The notes: generated from the sequence alone by a model not told the origin. DNA of 64,000 bases from Anodontia alba (GCA_964016985.1 OZ024824.1:120424951-120488950), one strand, 5' to 3'; counted from the stretch's first letter, positions 10,904 through 20,389 are shown. Numbers and translations: made by a program.

Positions 10904-11127
10904 TACACCACAACCTCTTTATAACACTATTGTTGGGGTCCATAGCATAAACCATGTTAGTTAAACAACTGTGTTATATCCAAACAAAAATGTATAGATT
11001 ATATTGAAAAATGACCATTTATGGTCATTTTTCAATATAATCTATACATTTTTGGGATCCATCTTTGAACCGAGTTATATCCAAAACCGTGTTATAACGA
11101 ACCGTGTTATAAAGAGGTTGTAGTGTA
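10904..11127 (-). mobile_element. Family H MITE, copy 2 (inverted)
   Basis: It is the reverse complement of copy 1 over its whole length, with small differences: GTTATAACGAACCGTG here matches CACGGTTCGTTATAAC in copy 1. The two copies would themselves form a large inverted repeat around a 132-bp spacer. Confidence 0.8.
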
Positions 11128-11129
11128 TT

Positions 11130-11255
11130 TTGTGGGTACTCAATAGGCAGGCCTCATTGAGCTGCTTCTGAGTAGTCACAACATGTGCTTGCAGAGAAAA
11201 TGAAAAAAAAAAAATCCATTTTATCAAAAGAAGTGTCTTATCTACCGTAGAGTAG
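11130..11255. mobile_element. Family A fragment
   Basis: GTGGGTACTCAATAGGCAGG with GCTTCTGAGTAGTCACAACA, then GAAGTGTCTTATCTACCG, are diverged A landmarks. The left end is missing. Confidence 0.55.
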
Positions 11256-11284
11256 GCTTGGCTGTCACCTGCTGTATCATCCAG

Positions 11285-11503
11285 TGTTACGACCAAGCAC
11301 TCTTACGTTCGATTATCTGCCTTGGCAGATTACGCATAGCTTCTAAGTATATATTCAATCTCTGACAACTGTGTCAGGGAGTCGACTCTTTGGCTCAGTG
11401 GTTAGAGCATTGGATTTTTAACTGGGAGGACCAGGTTCGATTCCCACGAGAGGCGGAAATTTTTTCAGCTATGCTTCATTCCTCTGTTGCGACTTTCATG
11501 TAA
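11285..11503 (+). repeat. LTR 1 of the TRIM-like array
   Basis: It starts TGTTACGACCAAGC and ends TTTCATGTAA. A 3-bp TCG found in LTRs 2-4 is missing before the final TAA. It contains the tRNA-like unit at about 11381-11455. Confidence 0.75.
11381..11455 (+). promoter_or_regulatory. tRNA-like unit with Pol III A and B boxes inside the LTR
   Basis: Box A TGGCTCAGTGG (11391-11401) matches TRGYNNARNNG exactly and box B GGTTCGATTCC (11434-11444) matches GGTTCGANTCC exactly, 32 bases apart as in a short tRNA gene. The middle resembles tRNA-Lys: a loop TTTTTAA would place UUU at the anticodon. The acceptor stem does not pair well. Equivalent units lie in the other three LTRs near 11700, 12006 and 12315. 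This suggests Pol III transcription of the element, as known for plant Cassandra elements with 5S-like LTRs; that role here is inference. Confidence 0.6.
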
Positions 11504-11505
11504 AG

Positions 11506-11522
11506 TGGGGCTCGTCCGGGAT
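11506..11522 (+). promoter_or_regulatory. Primer binding site (tRNA-Pro type)
   Basis: TGGGGCTCGTCCGGGAT lies two bases after LTR 1. It differs from the canonical tRNA-Pro PBS by one missing G in the G run. The same word follows LTR 2 (11813-11829), and follows LTR 3 (from 12120) with one substitution. Confidence 0.65.
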
Positions 11523-11588
11523 TGGACTTTATTTCGCAGAAAATGGCTTCAGGTCATCATAAATGATGACGTCCTTGAAAAGGGGGAG

Positions 11589-11810
11589 TGTTACGACCGA
11601 GCACTCCTACCTTCGATTATCTGCCTTGGCAGATTACGCATAGCTTCTAAGTATATATTCAATCTCTGACAACTGCGTCAGGGAGTCGACTCTTTGGCTC
11701 AGTGGTTAGAGCATTGGATGTTTAACCGGGAGGACCAAGTTCGATTCCCACGAGAGGCGGAAATTTTTTCAGCTATGCTTCATTCCTCTGTTGCGACTTT
11801 CATGTCGTAA
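11589..11810 (+). repeat. LTR 2 of the TRIM-like array
   Basis: It runs from TGTTACGACCGAGC to CATGTCGTAA, 222 bp. It is preceded by the purine tract GAAAAGGGGGAG and followed by a primer binding site. Its tRNA-like loop reads TGTTTAA, a substitution relative to the other LTRs. Confidence 0.75.
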
Positions 11811-11895
11811 AGTGGGGCTCGTCCGGGATTGGACTTTATTTCGCCGAAAATGGCTTCACGTCATCATAAATGAAGACTTCCTTGAAAAGGGGGAG

Positions 11896-12117
11896 TGTTA
11901 TGACCGAGCACTCCTACCTTCGATTATCTGCCTTGGCAGATTACGCATAGCTTCTAAGTATATATTCAATCTCTGACAACTGCGTCAGGGAGTCGACTCT
12001 TTGGCTCAGTGGTTAGAGCATTGGATTTTTAACCGGGAGGACCAGGTTCGATTCCCACGATAGGCGGAAATTTTTTCAGCTATGCTTCATTCCTCTGTTG
12101 CGACTTTCATGTCGTAA
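11896..12117 (+). repeat. LTR 3 of the TRIM-like array
   Basis: It runs from TGTTATGACCGAGC to CATGTCGTAA. Boxes A and B are conserved. The following primer binding site has CTCGTCTGGGAT, and the internal segment carries an extra GATTG duplication. Confidence 0.75.
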
Positions 12118-12207
12118 AGTGGGGCTCGTCTGGGATTGGATTGGACTTTATTTCGCCGAAAATGGCTTCACGTCATCATAAATGATGACTTCCTTGAAAA
12201 GGGGGTG

Positions 12208-12430
12208 TGTTGCGACCGAGCACTCCTACCTTTGATTATCTGCCTTGGCAGATTACGCATAGCTTCTAAGTATATATTCAATCTCTGACAACTGCGTCAG
12301 GGAGTCGACTCTTTGGCTCAGTGGATAGAGCATTGGATTTTTAACCGGGAGGACCAGGTTCGATTCCCACGATAGGTGGAAATTTTTTCAGCTATGCTTC
12401 ATTCCTTTGTTGCGACTTTCATGTCGTAAG
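12208..12430 (+). repeat. LTR 4 (terminal) of the TRIM-like array
   Basis: It begins TGTTGCGACCGAGC, ends CATGTCGTAAG, and is followed by unrelated sequence rather than a primer binding site, which fixes the right boundary of the LTR unit. Box A reads TGGCTCAGTGG, followed by ATAGAGC. Confidence 0.75.
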
Positions 12431-12454
12431 ACCAGCAATTATATGTTAGAACTT

Positions 12455-12627
12455 AACATGCTTTGGGCAAATTTAGCAGATAATATTTTTTCTTAGTTTT
12501 CCTAGAAATATGGTCTGACACTTTATACAATTTGCATGAAATGTCAAATCCTATTTTCTAGGAAGAATAAGAAAATATTTCAAAATGTCATCTGCTGAAA
12601 TTTTTACCCATCATGCAAAGTGTTAGA
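12455..12627. mobile_element. Family G MITE (internally shortened)
   Basis: The ends are GGGCAAATTTAGCAGAT and ATCTGCTGAAATTTTTACCC. GCATGAAATGTCAAATCC is the central module. Confidence 0.65.
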
Positions 12628-12742
12628 ATCCCACTGGTTCAAATTCTTCTCATGGTTGTATGTGTTCCTGTGCACAGAGATTTTATTGTATCTGCCCAAA
12701 ATACTCGACCTTATCATACTTGTCCTAAAGTTAGAACGTATG

Positions 12743-12933
12743 CATAGCTACAGATAAGAGGGGGTATCCACATATTATTTTTCTTATTTCTCCACAAAAA
12801 CATGTTGTGGGTACTCATTAGAAGCACCTCACTGAGGCACTTCTAATTAGTACCCACAACATATGTTTTCATGGAGAAATAAGAAAGATATCAGCATTTT
12901 TCAGATGAAAAAAGTGCCTTATCTGTTGCTATG
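12743..12933. mobile_element. Family A MITE
   Basis: Ends are CATAGCTACAGATAAGAG and CTTATCTGTTGCTATG. The central palindrome pairs GTGGGTACTCATTAGAAG with CTTCTAATTAGTACCCAC. Confidence 0.8.
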
Positions 12934-12943
12934 CATATGACCA

Positions 12944-13697
12944 TTTCACTACCTACCTAATTAACGCACTGTGTGCTTAGGTTTTTCAAAAATACTCGGA
13001 AAACTTGTAGTAAAGTATGTTCCTAACTATACTAAGGGTACACTTTAAAAGAAAAGAAATTGGGTTGACTGGGCCGTAAAACCTCAACACAAACAATAAA
13101 AGAAAAGAGATCAGTGAAGGACTCATCAAATGATGCTTATGTGATATTTTTCTGTTGACTTTTCTTTGTGATTTTCTTTAATCTGAAAATAGGCTTAGCC
13201 TAAATGCAAGCACAGCACAGACCCTAGCTGTAGTCTCTTCAAAAGTACTTTACAGCATCATTAAAGAATGACTATCAGTATATAAAAATATATGAAAATC
13301 AATAATGAATAATAAAAATAATTAGCAATAAATGTTTGTGACACTAATTGACAATCGTTTCTTGTCACTTCGTGACGCTTATTAGTATCAAGTTCGCTCC
13401 AGTCCTGTCAACTTCTGTTGACAGCTACCAGGAAGATAACGTGAAAAAAATTGGTTAGAGCGATTTCCGCTGAAAGTATATATCATTGTATGTTACTTTT
13501 CCTTGATCGTATTCTCTACCGTAGAGCTCACTGTGCTCGCTATAAAAGCATATGTTGTGGGTACCCATTTGAATTGCATGTACAAGTCAATGCAATTCAA
13601 ATGGGTACACACAACATTTGCCTTCAAAAAGTACACTGTAATCTGAAGACTATGGAGTTGCTTGACTGCACTTATAGGAAGGTTGAATATGGTATAT
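12944..13697. mobile_element. Family I element with insertions
   Basis: It shares CACTGTGTGCTTAGGTTTTT with the copy at 17480, ends AAGGTTGAATATGGTA and carries a palindrome at 13545-13620 (GGGTACCCATTTGAATTGCA with complement). It is expanded by a SINE1 tail (about 13063-13100) and by unrelated sequence at about 13200-13540. Confidence 0.55.
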
Positions 13698-13706
13698 AAT
13701 ATATTG

Positions 13707-13837
13707 ATATGTCTAAAATTGCTGGATGAGTGACAAACAATATAGATGCCTGATTAGATACATTCTGAGGTATCTGATCAGGGTCTACTCTGTTTGCTCA
13801 GGCCTGTGCTTCTGGATACTTAAAGTAAATACTGTAC
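13707..13837. mobile_element. Family B MITE fragment
   Basis: It holds the GATGAGTGACAAACA module, a hairpin around GATTAGATACATTCTGAGGT and the end CTTAAAGTAAATACTGTA. One terminus is missing. Confidence 0.65.
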
Positions 13838-14052
13838 ATTTTGTAACTGCTGACTTGACTGAAATACCATAAATGGGATGTTAAAACATAATAACAATAC
13901 CTAGATCTTTTTGCTTGTTCCAGGTTGCATCTGCAGCAAGTAGAAAGGCAATTTATCTTACCTGAACTGAGCCCATGCCGATCAGCCTGCAGATGTATGC
14001 AGTCTAATCAGGGCTTGCACATTTCTATACATACATTGCACAGCTTGTTAAT

Positions 14053-14262
14053 TTAACCCTTGTCCTGCTGAACCAGAATATGCCCTGCCTTTGCAAACAG
14101 TGTAGATCCAGATCAGTTGGCTTCTGAAGAAGCCAATTGATCTGAATCCGCACTGTTTGCCATTATGTGAATTTATATCAACAATCTGCATCAAGTAATC
14201 TGATTGGCTGAAAATTAGAAATGGGCATGGCATCTTAATTTATTCAGCAGGACAAGGGTTAA
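14053..14262. mobile_element. Family D MITE (complete)
   Basis: It runs from TTAACCCTTGTCCTGCTGAA to TTCAGCAGGACAAGGGTTAA, so the 20-bp termini are perfect inverted repeats. The central stem pairs GATCAGTTGGCTTCTGAAG with GAAGCCAATTGATC. Confidence 0.85.
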
Positions 14263-14633
14263 GATGTCTAGTTAGATAAATATTTTTTTCGTATTTCTCC
14301 ATGAAAACTATGTGCTCCTTCATTACTGTAAACAGATGAAAATTAAGACGTCACAAATACTAAAATTTCATTGCTGAATGCGGGAATCCCATGCTATGTC
14401 ATGGTCATTAAACTGTGATCAAATTCTACCCACAACATAAGTTTTCACATGAAAGGCATGTTTTCTTGGAAAAAGAATTGGAAAAAATTCAGAATGTTGT
14501 CTGCTACAATTAAGGATTGTTGTCCTCCACTGTAAGCAAAGTGGGGGCCATTCAGGTAATAGCTAGATTTCATTAGTCCATTTGTGATTCCATTACACAG
14601 CTTGTCATTAACCATCTGGAATATTAACCTTTA

Positions 14634-14735
14634 CCACTGTCTGGGCAAATTCAGCAGACAATAAATTGATGATGCTTTTCTTTTTTTTCTCGGAAAACAG
14701 GATTTGGCATTTCATGCAAATTTTGATGCAAATCT
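14634..14735. mobile_element. Family G fragment
   Basis: It has CAAATTCAGCAGACAATA followed by GGCATTTCATGCAAATTT, then loses homology, so only the left half is present. Confidence 0.55.
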
Positions 14736-15474
14736 TATCAAAATTGGTGGAAAATTAAGTAAGTATTAGACAATTAAATATTTAAATATTGGTGGAATTG
14801 GCGCCGCCATTTTGAATATTTAATAAGGGTTCATAAAATTTGTTTTATAAAGGTAGTTATTCTCATAAAGTTGGTTTATTTTGGGGAAATGATTGCTTGT
14901 CACTAGAATTAAAAGATTATGAAAAATCTGTAGCAAAATTATTCTTAAAAATCCTTTATAATTTGGTTTTGCACATTTAATTTGGGCTGTGTGACGTCAC
15001 AAAGCCTACAATATGGCGGCTTCCATGACAGCCTTTTTAAATATATTCAAACCACCATAACTTCCTTATTTCCAGACAGATTTTGAAAACTCTTGCATCA
15101 AAATAAATGGCTTGTTAAGCACTTTACTCTAAGATATACCTACGACTTATATTGCGTTTCCCTTTAATATGAAACTTCACACACATACTAAGCTTGATAA
15201 AAAAAAAAATGTGTCTTGATCAAGAAAGACAAATCTTGCTGTCTTGAGAATCAAGTTATTTGCACTTGCCATTATTTTGCGTGACGGGGAACTTTGGCCA
15301 CTTGTGGCAATTTTTTGTTTCCTCGGATTCTCTATGGCACCAGATTTAGAACAGAATCCAATGCATAGGTCATGTAATCTATGGTTTGTTTGCAACAGAT
15401 TTGTTCATAGCACAATAGTGGTTTGATTTAAGGACTGGAAAATCTAGTTTGCAAGTGTCCCATTGTAATTCTTA
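14736..15474. other. Unclassified stretch with TGACGTCA and short open frames
   Basis: Positions near 14990 contain TGACGTCA beside CAATATGGCGGC, and a related GCCGCCATTTTGAATA occurs near 14803. The pair may be the arms of an unnamed element of about 370 bp. Open frames at 15177-15426 on both strands overlap and have no support. Confidence 0.35.
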
Positions 15475-15698
15475 ACCCATTGTAGTCTGGAGACCCTTAA
15501 ACGCGTAATTGACAAGCAGTGTAGACCCAGACAGATGCCACAGAATGCGGCATCTGATCTGGGTCTCCACTGTTTGCAAATAGTTCAATCTTTTTCCTCT
15601 AGGAATATCTAAATCACATAGCCTGACACACCTAAATATCAAAATTAGAACCTTCCAATATATAGTGTGGGGGAGTTCATTCAGTCTACAATGGGTTA
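15475..15698. mobile_element. Family J MITE
   Basis: Ends AACCCATTGTAGTCTG and CAGTCTACAATGGGTT are inverted. The centre is the same CAGTGTAGACCCAGA hairpin used by families B and D, followed by the CATAGCCTGACACACCTAAA arm. Confidence 0.75.
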
Positions 15699-16376
15699 AT
15701 TTAGTACAAGCTGTAGTGCATACTTTATGTAATCCAAGTTCCGCACTGAGTTTTTATGTTAAAAGACATATTCAAGATGTGCATGAGTATTTTGGCTCTC
15801 ACAAAGTATTTTTTTGCCAGAGTTATGTAGCTTTAAGACTTAATCATTTCCTAAAGGTCTGCATTAATTGGAGAAATTTTTCTTTCTTGCTAAAAGCTAT
15901 AATGTGGGTGTAGTCCACAAGATGTTTTTGCAAAAATAACAGAAACTAGATTGCACAATTGATAGAGTGCTATCTCAAGTACCTGCTGCACAGTAGATAG
16001 AGTGCTATCACAGGTACCCACATTTTGTGGCTTTACACCTTTAACCTTGAACCTCAAGCCTACCACCCCAGGCCCTGGGGCAAGTTTAGAAATTGTTATG
16101 GTGTTTCATGATAGATACATTATGACTCAAGCATAAAAGAAAGGTAAACAGCAAACATAGTTGAAATCCCTCCATTGGTGTTAGGGAAGATAGAGTAAGT
16201 AAGTCACGTTAAGTCAAGTCTATATTTAACGAGGATTTCAAAGTTGGCATGAAGCTAAATTCCATGAGTGATGAGGCCTTCAATACTACTTTACAAAAAC
16301 ACAATTTTACAACTATGGAATATACAGATGAAGTTACAGACAAGAGTCAGTTCTGAGACTTTGACCCCTGTCTGGG
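15699..16376. other. No supported gene
   Basis: There is unclassified sequence here, including an imperfect duplication at about 15957-16005 (GATAGAGTGCTATC). No family is recognised. Confidence 0.4.
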
Positions 16377-16650
16377 GATGGTTGGGTGTGGCAAAGGTGT
16401 CGTGTATCTCACGTCATCGGGGAATCCAACTGATATTGGCTTACAGTTGGGCAAGGCCTGCTATCCTTGTAGCAGGTAAGGGTAGAGGGGGAATGTTTTT
16501 ATTTCTTCGGTTTCTTCACTTTCATTTCTGTTCCTCTTTCTTCCCTGACCTTCTCTTTCATCTCCACTTCTGTCTCTTTTCCTCCTTTCTCTGGGAGACG
16601 ACACAAAATGACCAACAAGGTTTGACGTGTCGTCAAACCCCAACACAATC
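16377..16650 (+). mobile_element. SINE2 copy
   Basis: Landmarks in order are GATGGTTGGGTGTGGCAAAG, AACTGATATTGGCTTACAGT, CCTGCTATCCTTGTAGCAGG, a pyrimidine-rich middle, CTCTGGGAGACGACACAAAA and an AAACCCCAACACAATC tail. The 164-codon open frame that crosses it is an artefact of the repeat. Confidence 0.75.
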
Positions 16651-16774
16651 TGCCCTGACTTCAATCCAGAAATCAGTATGGTTTTATGTGAGTCAAGCAC
16701 ATGGGAAAGGCATAAAAGATTTGATTGAAATCCTTCTGAAACTGTTATCACTTTTTCTTTGACTGATGTGTTAC

Positions 16775-16884
16775 ACCCAGCTAGCATTCTACGTAAATCT
16801 ACATCGGTCCGTCATCGGCCCGTCAGCTACCCTGACGGGCCGATGACGGCCCGATATAGATTTACGTAGAATGCTGACTGGGTA
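16775..16884. mobile_element. Family C palindrome
   Basis: It runs from CCCAGCTAGCATTCTACG to CGTAGAATGCTGACTGGG with the core GTCAGCTACCCTGACG. It is nearly identical to the copies at 8903 and 22789. Confidence 0.8.
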
Positions 16885-16984
16885 ATAATCCTAAATTATC
16901 ACTATATATCCTGGCCTGTCTTACATTACCTACGTCAAGTTACAGTTAATTATGTCAAGGCTACAGACTTAGAAACTTTCCGAG

Positions 16985-17200
16985 TTACAGTATTTACCAA
17001 ATGTGCACAGACAGACAGGCCTTGGCAAACAGTGTAGACCCAGATGATACACTGCAGAACACGGATTCTCATCAAGGTCTACACTGTTTGGCACACATCC
17101 GGCAAATTTTAGACACAACTGGGTATATTGTACTTATTCAAATTTTAGAACAAGTATGGTAAGGAGTTGAGGTGTCCGAATACTTAGGATTAATACAGTA
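16985..17200. mobile_element. Family B MITE
   Basis: It begins ACAGTATTTACCAAATGTG and ends CTTAGGATTAATACAGTA. The central stem pairs GTGTAGACCCAGATGATAC with a mismatched TCTCATCAAGGTCTACACTG. Confidence 0.75.
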
Positions 17201-17233
17201 CGCCTTTCTGATGGCATAACAACATCCAGCTCC

Positions 17234-17451
17234 TTAACCCTCGTCCTGCTGAACCCAGATATGCCCTGCCTTTGCAAACAGTGTTGATCCAGATCAGTTG
17301 GCGGTCTAATCTGGATCTGACTCTAATCTGGATCTGTGCTGTTTGTCATTCAGTATGAACATTTATATCAATAGTTGGGATGAAGTCATCTGATTGGCTG
17401 ACAATTAGAAGTAATTGTGGCATCTTAATTTGTCAGCATTACAAGGGTTAA
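17234..17451. mobile_element. Family D MITE with altered hairpin
   Basis: It has TTAACCCTCGTCCTGCTGAA and the complement TCAGCATTACAAGGGTTA. In the hairpin the usual CTTCTGAAG turn is replaced by a short duplication of TCTAATCTGGATCTG. Confidence 0.7.
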
Positions 17452-17479
17452 TAAAGACTAAGAGAAGCATGTGTTTAGC

Positions 17480-17862
17480 AAACATACCATATTCAATCTT
17501 ATAACTGCACTGTGAGCTTAGGTTTTTCAAAAATACTGGGAAGTTTTGTGGTAAAATATATATAATGTATCTGTCTACGAAGGGTACACTTCAAAAAAAA
17601 AAAAAAAAAAGATCAGCAAAGGACTTATTTGATGATGTGTATGCGATTTTTTTTTTCTGAGATTTTCTTTAAAAAAGCTTATGTTGAGGGTATAATTCAT
17701 TTAAATTGCATTGACAAGTCAATGCAATTCAAATTGATACCCACAACTTATGTCTTTTATAACGAAGTAGACAAGAAGTACTTTGGCTGTAATTTGAAGA
17801 CTACAGAATTGCTTAACTGTGCACTTAAGGGGTATGTAGGGTAATAAGGTTGAATATGGTAA
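17480..17862. mobile_element. Family I MITE
   Basis: It begins near ACCATATTCAATCTTATAAC and ends AAGGTTGAATATGGTAA, which are inverted. The central palindrome is TTGCATTGACAAGTCAATGC with ATTCAAATTGATACCC. The variant shares the GGGTA-AATTGCA hairpin logic with family A but not its sequence. Confidence 0.65.
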
Positions 17863-17927
17863 TTCCTTTTTTTCTTTTGAGCCATTAGACTTTACAGCAA
17901 AGGTATATTATAATAAATTGTCTTTTT

Positions 17928-18303
17928 TACCATTTTTACCCAAAATATTCAGACAAAAATGTCTGATGCAGCATTTGATAAGGTTCTGTACTGTTTACCA
18001 CTCTTCTAGCAGATTTTAGACACATAAACAGGGAGTATTGTTAAGGCGCTTTTTTCAGTCCAAAAGTATTGATATTTTTTCTTATTTCTCCACAAAAATA
18101 TATGTGGGTACTCATTAAAAGTGCCTCGCTGAGGGGCTTCTAATGAGTACCCACAACATATGTTTTTGTGGAGAAATAAGAAAAATATTTACCGAATACT
18201 CTCCCTTATCTAGACCTATGGAGTAAAATGGACTTTTAAAAAATTTATGATAAGTATGGTACTGAGTTAAGGTGTCTGATTATTTAGGGTGAATACAGTA
18301 TCA
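17928..18303. mobile_element. Family B MITE interrupted by family A
   Basis: The B ends TACCATTTTTACCCAAAATA and TTTAGGGTGAATACAGTA flank a nested A element at 18041-18220. The order of insertion is therefore B first, then A. Confidence 0.7.
18041..18220. mobile_element. Family A MITE nested in B
   Basis: It runs from TTAAGGCGCTTTTTTCAG to TTATCTAGACCTATG. Hairpin arms GTGGGTACTCATTAAAAG and CTTCTAATGAGTACCCAC are intact. Confidence 0.75.
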
Positions 18304-18372
18304 CTAGGTACTTTGCTGCTTCATTTTATGTTTGTACTTCTTGCACATTTTACCTACAGTATTGTAGTGTGC

Positions 18373-18549
18373 ATGGCTCCAAGAGATATTTTTTTCTTAT
18401 TTCTGCATGAAAACATATGTTGTGGGTACTCATTAGAAGCGCCTCACCGAAGCGCTTATAATGAGTACCCATAACGTATCTTTTTGTGCAGAAATAGGGA
18501 AAATATCCAGGGTTTTGGGTTGATAAACAAGTCTTACCTGGAGCTGTGG
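18373..18549. mobile_element. Family A MITE
   Basis: Ends are GGCTCCAAGAGATATTT and CTTACCTGGAGCTGTGG. The palindrome has GTGGGTACTCATTAGAAGCG with CGCTTATAATGAGTACCC. Confidence 0.75.
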
Positions 18550-18716
18550 TAGTGTGTTGGAGTTGTTCATGATATTCAGTGTCTCAATATGTTTGGAATG
18601 TTCCCCATACAGAATCCATGGGGAATGTAGCATCGATGTTGTGGGATTCTTGTATGGAAGTAAGTCTCTATCTCCTTTTCTCTTTGCTTCTTCCTTCTTC
18701 TGTTTAACCTACCTGC

Positions 18717-18921
18717 TCTATTTACCCTTACTTGGACAGCTAGGCCTGGACAAACAGTGAAGACCAATATCAGATTCTGCAAAATTTGACATCTAATCAA
18801 GGTCTACATTGATCCAGTAGTTTTTTAGACACCTCAGCAGGTCGTAAAAATGCACTTGTTCAAATTTTAGAACAAGTATGGTAAGTTCAGATGTGCCAAT
18901 ATTTAGTTTAAAAATAGTATA
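18717..18921. mobile_element. Family B MITE (diverged)
   Basis: CTATTTACCCTTACTTGGAC opens it and GTGCCAATATTTAGTTTAA closes it. The hairpin is partly decayed (ATCAGATTCTGCAAAATTTG). Confidence 0.6.
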
Positions 18922-18949
18922 TCATGAATTGTGAACAAATTTATTTGAC

Positions 18950-19240
18950 TGTCAGGCAATGCTTTTAGACTAGCAAACAGTGCAGACCCTCAGATCTAGA
19001 CTGGCTCCAGTCTCCAGTAGCTAAAGATTTTTCTCGTAATCCTGTTTGATAATCCACTAAAATAAAACCAAAAAAATATCATGACTATAAAGACTGGTCA
19101 TGCTGTTACATGTATTTTGGTTTTATTTTAGTGGATTATTAAATAGATTATAAGAAGAAAAAACAGTTAGTCACTGGAGACTGGAGCCAGTCTCCTCAGA
19201 TCCATTTAGGAACAGTCTGATCTGGGTCTGCTATCTTAGC
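18950..19240. mobile_element. B/J-type hairpin element interrupted by a hAT-like MITE
   Basis: The half hairpin AAACAGTGCAGACCCTCAGA on the left and CAGTCTGATCTGGGTCTGC on the right are separated by a 197-bp insertion. Rejoining the two sides restores the familiar hairpin. Confidence 0.65.
18997..19193. mobile_element. hAT-like palindromic MITE with 8-9 bp target duplication
   Basis: The element begins TAGACTGGCTCCAGTCTCC and ends GGAGACTGGAGCCAGTCT. Its inner arms are AATCCACTAAAATAAAACCA and the complement. The host word CCTCAGATC is present on both sides (18988-18996 and 19194-19202). An 8-bp duplication with a TAG start is what hAT transposases produce, so a hAT origin is a reasonable inference. 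Confidence 0.7.
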
Positions 19241-19269
19241 TCAGGAAATTCTATCCACACAATTACATG

Positions 19270-19435
19270 TATTCATAGCTCCAGATAAGGTGCTTTCTTT
19301 CAACTGAAAAGTATCAATATTTTTCTTATTTCTCCATGTAAACATATATTGTGTTACCCACAAGATATGTTTTTTGTTGAGAAATAAGGAAAGTGCTATG
19401 CGGATACTGCCTCTTATCTGGAGGCAGGAGCTGTG
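19270..19435. mobile_element. Family A MITE with shortened hairpin
   Basis: It runs from CATAGCTCCAGATAAGGTG to CTTATCTGGAGGCAGGAGC. The central ACTCATTAGAAG part of the palindrome is deleted (TATTGTGTTACCCACAAGAT). Confidence 0.65.
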
Positions 19436-19726
19436 TAATATATTTATCAAAGAATTTGGCTGCAATCAGTTATGCAGCTGTTTTCAAGACAATATTATCC
19501 TTGGCAATCACACATTGTTACTAGATCTTGTTTGAACTCATCAACACTGGGCATGTCATCATGATTAACAATTAGCATACTCTGAACAAATTCAAGATAA
19601 TTTCATATTTTTTTTTTTTCAGAAAATAAGATCTGACATCTGGTGTAAATTGTCTCCTTTGGAGAGCCTATTTCTTGGGAAACATATTTCAAATTTTTCT
19701 ATCAGGCTATGCATTTATCCATTTTT

Positions 19727-20180
19727 GTCTGGAGATCCTCAAAAAAGGTAACAGGTAATCAGTCCAAATTCAGATGCTGCAGAATGCTACATCAGGGCCC
19801 AGTTGTTCAAAGTGTTATAAGCTTAACGAGCTTGGTCATTTCGTTAACTGTTTAAGTGGATTCAATATACAATATTTTGATATTTTTTGCTGAAAAAATG
19901 TGAGTATCTTTTGCTGCAAAAGCTACTCACATTTTTTCAGCAAAAAATAGCATATTTGTGTATCACTCGATGTAAATTTTAACAAATCGTTAACTAACGA
20001 CATCGTTAGCTTTGAACAACAGGACCCTGATCAGGGTTTCCAATGTATTGAAATAGTTTAGCCATTTTTCTCCAGGAATATCAAAATCACATAGCCTGAT
20101 ACCTAAAATTGAAATTGGACTCTTCCAATATACAGTGCAGATGGAATTTATTTAGGACATTTAGTCTGAAATGGATTAAC
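19727..20180. mobile_element. Family J MITE interrupted by family F
   Basis: The J landmarks TCTGGAGATCCTC and TTTAGTCTGAAATGGATTAA flank a nested F element. The J hairpin is split at GCTACATCAG and GATCAGGGTTTCC. Confidence 0.6.
19795..20028. mobile_element. Family F MITE nested in J
   Basis: It begins GGGCCCAGTTGTTCAAAG and ends CTTTGAACAACAGGACCC. The inner stem is GCTGAAAAAATGTGAGTA with CTCACATTTTTTCAGC. Confidence 0.75.
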
Positions 20181-20389
20181 CCTTGTCCTGCTGAACCCGG
20201 ATATACCCTGCCTTTGCAAACAGTGTAGATCCAGATCAGTTGGCTTCTGAAGAAGCCAACTGATCTGGATCAGCACTGTCTGTCATTAAGTATGTGAATC
20301 TATATCAAAAACCTTCATCAAGTAATCTGATTGGCTGAAAATTAGAAATGGGTGTGGCTTCTTAATTTATTCAGCAGGACAAGGCTAAG
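20177..20389. mobile_element. Family D MITE
   Basis: It runs from TTAACCCTTGTCCTGCTGAA to TTATTCAGCAGGACAAGG. The central hairpin GATCAGTTGGCTTCTGAAG with its complement is intact. Confidence 0.8.

Larger units (their letters stand above)
11285..12430 (+). mobile_element. Tandem miniature LTR retroelement (TRIM-like) with tRNA-like LTRs
   Basis: Four directly repeated LTRs of about 220 bp alternate with three internal segments of about 83 bp. Each internal segment starts with a primer-binding-site-like TGGGGCTCGTCCGGGAT, close to the complement of the tRNA-Pro 3' end, and ends with a purine tract (GAAAAGGGGGAG) just before the next LTR. LTRs begin TGTTACGACC and end near GTCGTAA, a short imperfect inverted pair. 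Spacing between LTR starts is 304, 307 and 312 bp. The outer flanks share CCAG (11281-11284 and about 12432-12435), a possible 4-bp target duplication. There is no coding sequence. Each LTR also contains a tRNA-like unit with Pol III A and B boxes. The PBS, purine tract and TG start support an LTR retroelement reading over a simple satellite. Confidence 0.8.

Noticed and set aside
16268..16762. A 164-codon open frame on the + strand
   Set aside because: Most of it lies in a SINE2 copy whose relatives at 43183 and 46627 show similar frames; no domain and no splice support.
18614..18658. A short exon-like segment ending in a strong GTAAGT donor
   Set aside because: The acceptor has no pyrimidine tract, and neither phase nor sequence links to another exon.
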